From Alphaproteobacteria bacterium (GTDB taxonomy: Bacteria > Pseudomonadota > Alphaproteobacteria > Caulobacterales > Maricaulaceae), in the NCBI GenBank assembly GCA_024742735.1, contig JANSXV010000006.1:75213-139212 (forward strand): a stretch of DNA of 64,000 nucleotides, written 5' to 3'. The notes under the pieces were generated by a model. It saw only the letters and a list, made by a program, of their open reading frames with translations, searched no databases and was not told where the DNA came from. Both the position numbers and the translations under genes were made by a program. This document shows, piece after piece, positions 60,917 to 64,000 of this stretch (positions are counted from its first letter, which is position 1; each line of letters opens with the position of its first letter).

Positions 60917-61116
60917 GGCGCCGCGCCTCCTTCCCCTCGACAACATGCACCTTGCGGTGCGGCGAGGCGACTCAGGCTCTTGATCCCGAATCACATCGAC
61001 AGTCTCATTCTAAGACAGTGAACGAAGCGTGAGTCCCCCCTTCTTGGAGATGTCACGAAGATGTCGCCCCGGCGCCACGCCCGCGGCGGCGCGCAGTTGC
61101 AAATGAAAGGCTATTT

Positions 61117-61638
61117 ATGACCCTTTACGCCCTGGACGGACACGAGCCGGAACTCCGCGACGGCGCCTGGGCCGCCCCGTCGTCCAGCCTTATCGGCAAG
61201 GTGCTGCTGGAAAAGAACGCCTCGGCCTGGTTCGGCGCGGTGCTGCGCGGCGATAACGAGCTGATCACCGTGGGCGAGGACTCCAACGTCCAGGACGGTA
61301 CGGTCATGCACACCGATATGGGCTTTCCCCTGGTGCTGGGGCGCGGCGTGACCGTGGGTCACAACGCCATGCTCCACGGCTGCACCGTCGGGGATTACTC
61401 GCTCGTGGGGATCGGCGCGACGATCCTGAACGGCGCCAGGATCGGCAAGCACTGCATCATCGGCGCGCACGCCCTGATCACCGAAGGCAAGGAGATCCCT
61501 GACGGCTCGGTGGTGATGGGATCGCCGGGCAAGGTGGTCAAACAGATCCAACCCGGGGTGGACGAGATGCTGAAAGCCAGCGCCGATCACTATGTGGAGA
61601 ACGCAAGGCGCTATGCGGCGGGGCTGAAGGCGGTTTAG
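61117..61638 (+). CDS. Gamma-carbonic-anhydrase-like hexapeptide protein (YrdA/PaaY type)
   Basis: 173 residues, left-handed beta-helix. [20 protein letters not shown], then [20 protein letters not shown] and [10 protein letters not shown] contain the conserved Arg/Asp/Gln and the metal-binding histidines of the gamma-class family. Activity in the YrdA branch is often low or unknown. GAAAGG precedes the ATG. Confidence 0.94.
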   Translation: MTLYALDGHEPELRDGAWAAPSSSLIGKVLLEKNASAWFGAVLRGDNELITVGEDSNVQDGTVMHTDMGFPLVLGRGVTVGHNAMLHGCTVGDYSLVGIGATILNGARIGKHCIIGAHALITEGKEIPDGSVVMGSPGKVVKQIQPGVDEMLKASADHYVENARRYAAGLKAV

Positions 61639-62159
61639 TCCCGCCGGCCCCACAGGTCACGGATGCGTTCGTCGGCGTCGCGGCCCAGATTGAACCAGGC
61701 GGAGCGGTCGCGGCTGGCGTCGACGACCAACAGCCTGTCTTCCCGGCCCAGCAGATGGCTCAGCTCGTTGCGCAGATGGGCCGCGCTGGCCGCGCCGCGC
61801 AGGATCCAGACGCCGGGTGTGATGCGCTCCACCTCGCCGAATTCCGGCAGCGCAGCTTCGAAGGCCGCGCGATGATCAGCGTGCAGATCGGCTGCGACGA
61901 TGAAGTTGGCCGTGCGCGCGTCGGCGGGCAGGGGACGCTTTTCGTGCGGCGCCTTGCGGGCCTCATCCAGCCAGGCCTTGAGCTGGGGAATGTCGGTGGC
62001 GGACGCAAAACCGCTTTCGCGATTGTCCGACACCGATGAGTGCGGCGCCACGCGGCCTTCGCCCACGAAGGCGCGCATCTGGGCGCCCGTGTAGGGCCCG
62101 TAGACCCGTCCTTCGACTTTTACAAACCAGGTCATGGCGATTCCGTCGTCACGCGGCAT
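61635..62159 (-). CDS. GYF_2 (DUF4339) domain protein
   Basis: 174 residues. The N-terminal [20 protein letters not shown] (GYF_2 pattern: W...G..yGP) is followed by an alpha/beta part with no known fold to me. I start at ATG 62159 because GGGGAG lies eight bases upstream; the ATG at 62135 (MTWFVK) is an alternative. It ends in a four-base overlap with the opposite gene. Confidence 0.85.
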   Translation of the reverse strand: MPRDDGIAMTWFVKVEGRVYGPYTGAQMRAFVGEGRVAPHSSVSDNRESGFASATDIPQLKAWLDEARKAPHEKRPLPADARTANFIVAADLHADHRAAFEAALPEFGEVERITPGVWILRGAASAAHLRNELSHLLGREDRLLVVDASRDRSAWFNLGRDADERIRDLWGRRD

Positions 62160-62293
62160 GTTCATGTCTCCCCGGCCTCGGCCCGCTTTCCCGAAGCTCT
62201 CACCTGGATAAGGCAAGAATCAGGCCGATGCCGGGTGATATGGCGACGAGCGGTGACAGTTTCACCGTCGGCGTCGTGAATTTAATGAAGCGA

Positions 62294-62911
62294 TCAGGCT
62301 TCCGGACCGTCCGGCGGGTCAAAGCGCACGGCGAATCCGTTGTCCAGCCAGCGTGCGACGCGGCCCGTCATTTCGCCCACCTTCACAGGTTCTCCCACGC
62401 GCGGGCGCTCCAGACAGGCGAAGGCCGCCCCCGTGATGGACACGTCCACCACATCGGCCTGGATCACGACGCCGTCCTTGAGATGCACTCTGGCGCGTCC
62501 GCGGCCCGGCTTGCGCGGCGCGGCGCGGTCTTCATTCAGACCCAGGCGATCCATATTGAAACGCCAGGTGATGGCGTCGGCCAGACGGTCGCGCTTGCGC
62601 TGGCTCATGGTCAGGTTCACGGCGAAACCGGCACGCCCGGCGCGAACGACCTCGCCTTCCATGCGGCCGATGCCGTCGAACAGGAGAACGACCCGTTCGC
62701 CCATTGTCGGAGGTGTTCTAGAGGCGATGCGCGCCCCGCCAGGGGAGACGTCCACAAGCGTGCAGGCGAATTCGCCGGTGCTCGCCGCCAGACCGCGGCC
62801 GGGCACGGCAAGCGGCACACGCCGGTGCCGGCGGCGCTCCTGGGCGCCGCGCGCTGCGATCTTGATCTTGCGCCGGTCGAGCCGGGCCTGGAATTCGCTG
62901 ATGCGGGTCAT
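62294..62911 (-). CDS. Tandem PilZ-domain protein
   Basis: 205 residues with two PilZ-like halves. The first has RRRHRRVPLAVPG (RxxxR-type) and VDVSPGGARIAS (DxSxxG), giving a full c-di-GMP-binding signature; the second has DVSITGAAFACLERPRVGEP but lacks a clear RxxxR. A c-di-GMP receptor is likely. It precedes a PAS gene in the leftward series. Confidence 0.88.
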   Translation of the reverse strand: MTRISEFQARLDRRKIKIAARGAQERRRHRRVPLAVPGRGLAASTGEFACTLVDVSPGGARIASRTPPTMGERVVLLFDGIGRMEGEVVRAGRAGFAVNLTMSQRKRDRLADAITWRFNMDRLGLNEDRAAPRKPGRGRARVHLKDGVVIQADVVDVSITGAAFACLERPRVGEPVKVGEMTGRVARWLDNGFAVRFDPPDGPEA

Positions 62912-62972
62912 CGCGCCTGCATAAAAGTTGACGCGAAAGGATGCCCCGCCGGAGCTTAATTTTTCGCTAGGC

Positions 62973-63530
62973 TCACACGTCGTTTGCGATAAGGGCGCGC
63001 GGCGCTTCCGCGGTGCGGCCGAAGATGGAAATGCTTGAAGCGCTTTCGCTGGGCGGGCGCACCTCAAGAAGCCGGTGGCGCACGGCGGGACGATTGGCCG
63101 GCAGGCCGCCTTCCAGCGGCTGATAAAGCCCCAGCGTGCGGTCCAGCCAGCCTTCCGGGCCGCGTAACGGCAAGAGCGCGATCTCCACCGGCGCGGCGGT
63201 ACCGTCCAGGGCCACCGCCTCGGCTGTGGCGCTCGCCGGCGCGGGCGCGGTCAGGGCGCCTTCGATCAGGGCGCGCATGTGGGTGCGGTCGTGATCGGTC
63301 CAGAGGCTCAGGAAGTTCTGGTCGCGAAACTCCCGCTTGTGCATGCGGCACAGGCCCGTGCCCGCGATCCGGAAGACGTGATGGTCGCTGTCCATCCGGC
63401 GCAGAAGAAAGAGATTGGCCAGAAGTCCGCCGAGATCCTGAGGCAGGATGTCGGCGCGCGCCGGGGCCGGACCGCCGCGGCGGCGGGCGTCCCAATAGGC
63501 GAACAGGGTCCGGGTGTTGACGTGTTTCAC
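62973..63530 (-). CDS. PAS-like domain protein (DUF5388-like)
   Basis: 185 residues from GTG 63530. RTLFAYWDARRRGGPAPARA, then ILPQDLGGLLANLFLLRRMD, and HVFRIAGTGLCRMHKREFRD are those of the PAS_5-type proteins common in alphaproteobacteria. Start uncertain; the frame continues upstream without an ATG. Located next to a PilZ gene, so a role in second-messenger or redox signalling is possible but not shown. The 63531-63721 gap holds no gene. Confidence 0.85.
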   Translation of the reverse strand: MKHVNTRTLFAYWDARRRGGPAPARADILPQDLGGLLANLFLLRRMDSDHHVFRIAGTGLCRMHKREFRDQNFLSLWTDHDRTHMRALIEGALTAPAPASATAEAVALDGTAAPVEIALLPLRGPEGWLDRTLGLYQPLEGGLPANRPAVRHRLLEVRPPSESASSISIFGRTAEAPRALIANDV

Positions 63531-63721
63531 GGCGGCGCAAGCGTCCTTCGGGCGTAAGCAGGGGCAGGCCGTCGCGCCGGTCCGCACCCTTGAAGTGGTC
63601 GGTTCGAGCCGGCGGTCTGCAAGCCGCTTGCCAGTCCGGTCCCGTAACCGCTCTTGAACCTGGATCTCGAAAACGGCCCCGGCCTTGCATCGGGAGGCGC
63701 AAGACAGAGTTGGAGACCGCC

Positions 63722-64000
63722 ATGCGCGTTTCATCGCGATACGCTAGCCTGATCGCCGCCGTCGCCACGGGTGTCGCCGCGGCAGCTGCTGCTGCGGCCA
63801 GTCCGGCCCCGACGCCGCAATCCCCGCCGCCGCCGCACCACCAGCCGTGCTGCACCCATCCCGGCGGGCCGACCATCCATGGGCCCAGCGTCCACATCGG
63901 CGGACCCAATGTTCATGTGGGCGGGCCGAACATTCATGTCGGCGGCATTCATCTGAACAGCTCGGTGAATGTGAACGTCTCGGCCAGCGCGTCGGCGAGC
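63722..64000 (+). CDS. Secreted low-complexity protein, 5' part (truncated by window)
   Basis: 93 residues in the window. Signal peptide (about 1-26), a proline/histidine stretch with paired Cys (PPPPHHQPCCTHPGGP) and then a short Gly-Pro-Asn-(V/I)-His repeat (GGPNVHVGGPNIHVGGIH), followed by alternating Ser/Val/Asn (SVNVNVSASASAS). It could be a surface or adhesive protein. GGAG lies before the ATG. No family recognised. Confidence 0.75.
   Translation, partial: MRVSSRYASLIAAVATGVAAAAAAAASPAPTPQSPPPPHHQPCCTHPGGPTIHGPSVHIGGPNVHVGGPNIHVGGIHLNSSVNVNVSASASAS

Noticed and set aside
63600-63640. tRNA-like T-arm (GGTTCGAGCC) and GC-rich stems
   Set aside because: No acceptor stem, D-arm or anticodon arm can be built around it.

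Overview
The window is a GC-rich chromosomal segment of an alphaproteobacterium. The best fit is a dimorphic or prosthecate marine lineage (Maricaulales/Hyphomonadaceae, Oceanicaulis- or Maricaulis-like). This rests on a pcm-tolC-popZ gene order with a recognisable PopZ polar organiser, DUF3126 beside cysE, a UrcA-family protein, an alphaproteobacterial petABC operon and a possible CtrA-type site next to a GANTC motif. The lineage is inference from gene content. I see no phage, transposase, integrase, CRISPR array or rRNA; there are two tRNA genes (Asn, Cys).

Layout. 1-7.3 kb: the end of ligA, then a leftward MoxR-DUF58-BatA/DUF4159-VWA-like envelope operon. 7.4-14 kb: a tightly overlapping DUF1285-NUDIX-DUF6111-cca-unknown operon, hemF and a TPR-sulfotransferase. 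14-19.3 kb: the cytochrome bc1 operon, GrpB-like, mtnP and a TPR protein. 19.3-33.6 kb: a membrane-protein/HTH module with its own operators, an S24 (LexA-like) repressor, pyrD, MATE, a photolyase with its DUF2256 partner, UrcA, HDAC-like, YqgE, peroxiredoxin, ald with a divergent Lrp regulator, a Kef-type antiporter and queF. 33.6-39.3 kb: a second membrane/HTH module, a curlin-like amyloid protein with a possible CsgH-like partner, a LOG-family protein, a LysM protein and an Atm1-type ABC exporter. 39.3-45.7 kb: tRNAs, pcm, tolC, popZ, DUF3137, xthA. 45.7-55.3 kb: oxidoreductases, then a TetR regulator, RND adaptor and pump, NUDIX, cysE, DUF3126. 55.3-60 kb: an Opu/EgtU-type ABC importer with fused permease and binding protein, a two-lipoprotein cassette, and a displaced second copy of the importer gene's 3' end. 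60-64 kb: phoH behind a proline-rich leader ORF and terminator, a gamma-carbonic-anhydrase-like protein, GYF_2, PilZ and PAS proteins, and a truncated secreted low-complexity protein.

How the parts work together. The tolC gene at 41.4 kb and the RND adaptor/pump genes at 49.3 kb lie 8 kb apart but carry almost the same 17-bp palindrome in their promoters. A TetR gene immediately precedes the second site, so the three-part efflux system probably forms one regulon. The two membrane/HTH modules at 19.3 and 33.6 kb share an architecture: three GTC-N10-GAC-like sites, with TTGACATT at the right arm of the first. phoH has the layout of a transcription attenuator. Three dispersed intergenic palindromes share a common core (TCCCGG...GGCGCAG...CCGGGACC), indicating a repeat family. 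Most other genes are ordinary housekeeping genes.
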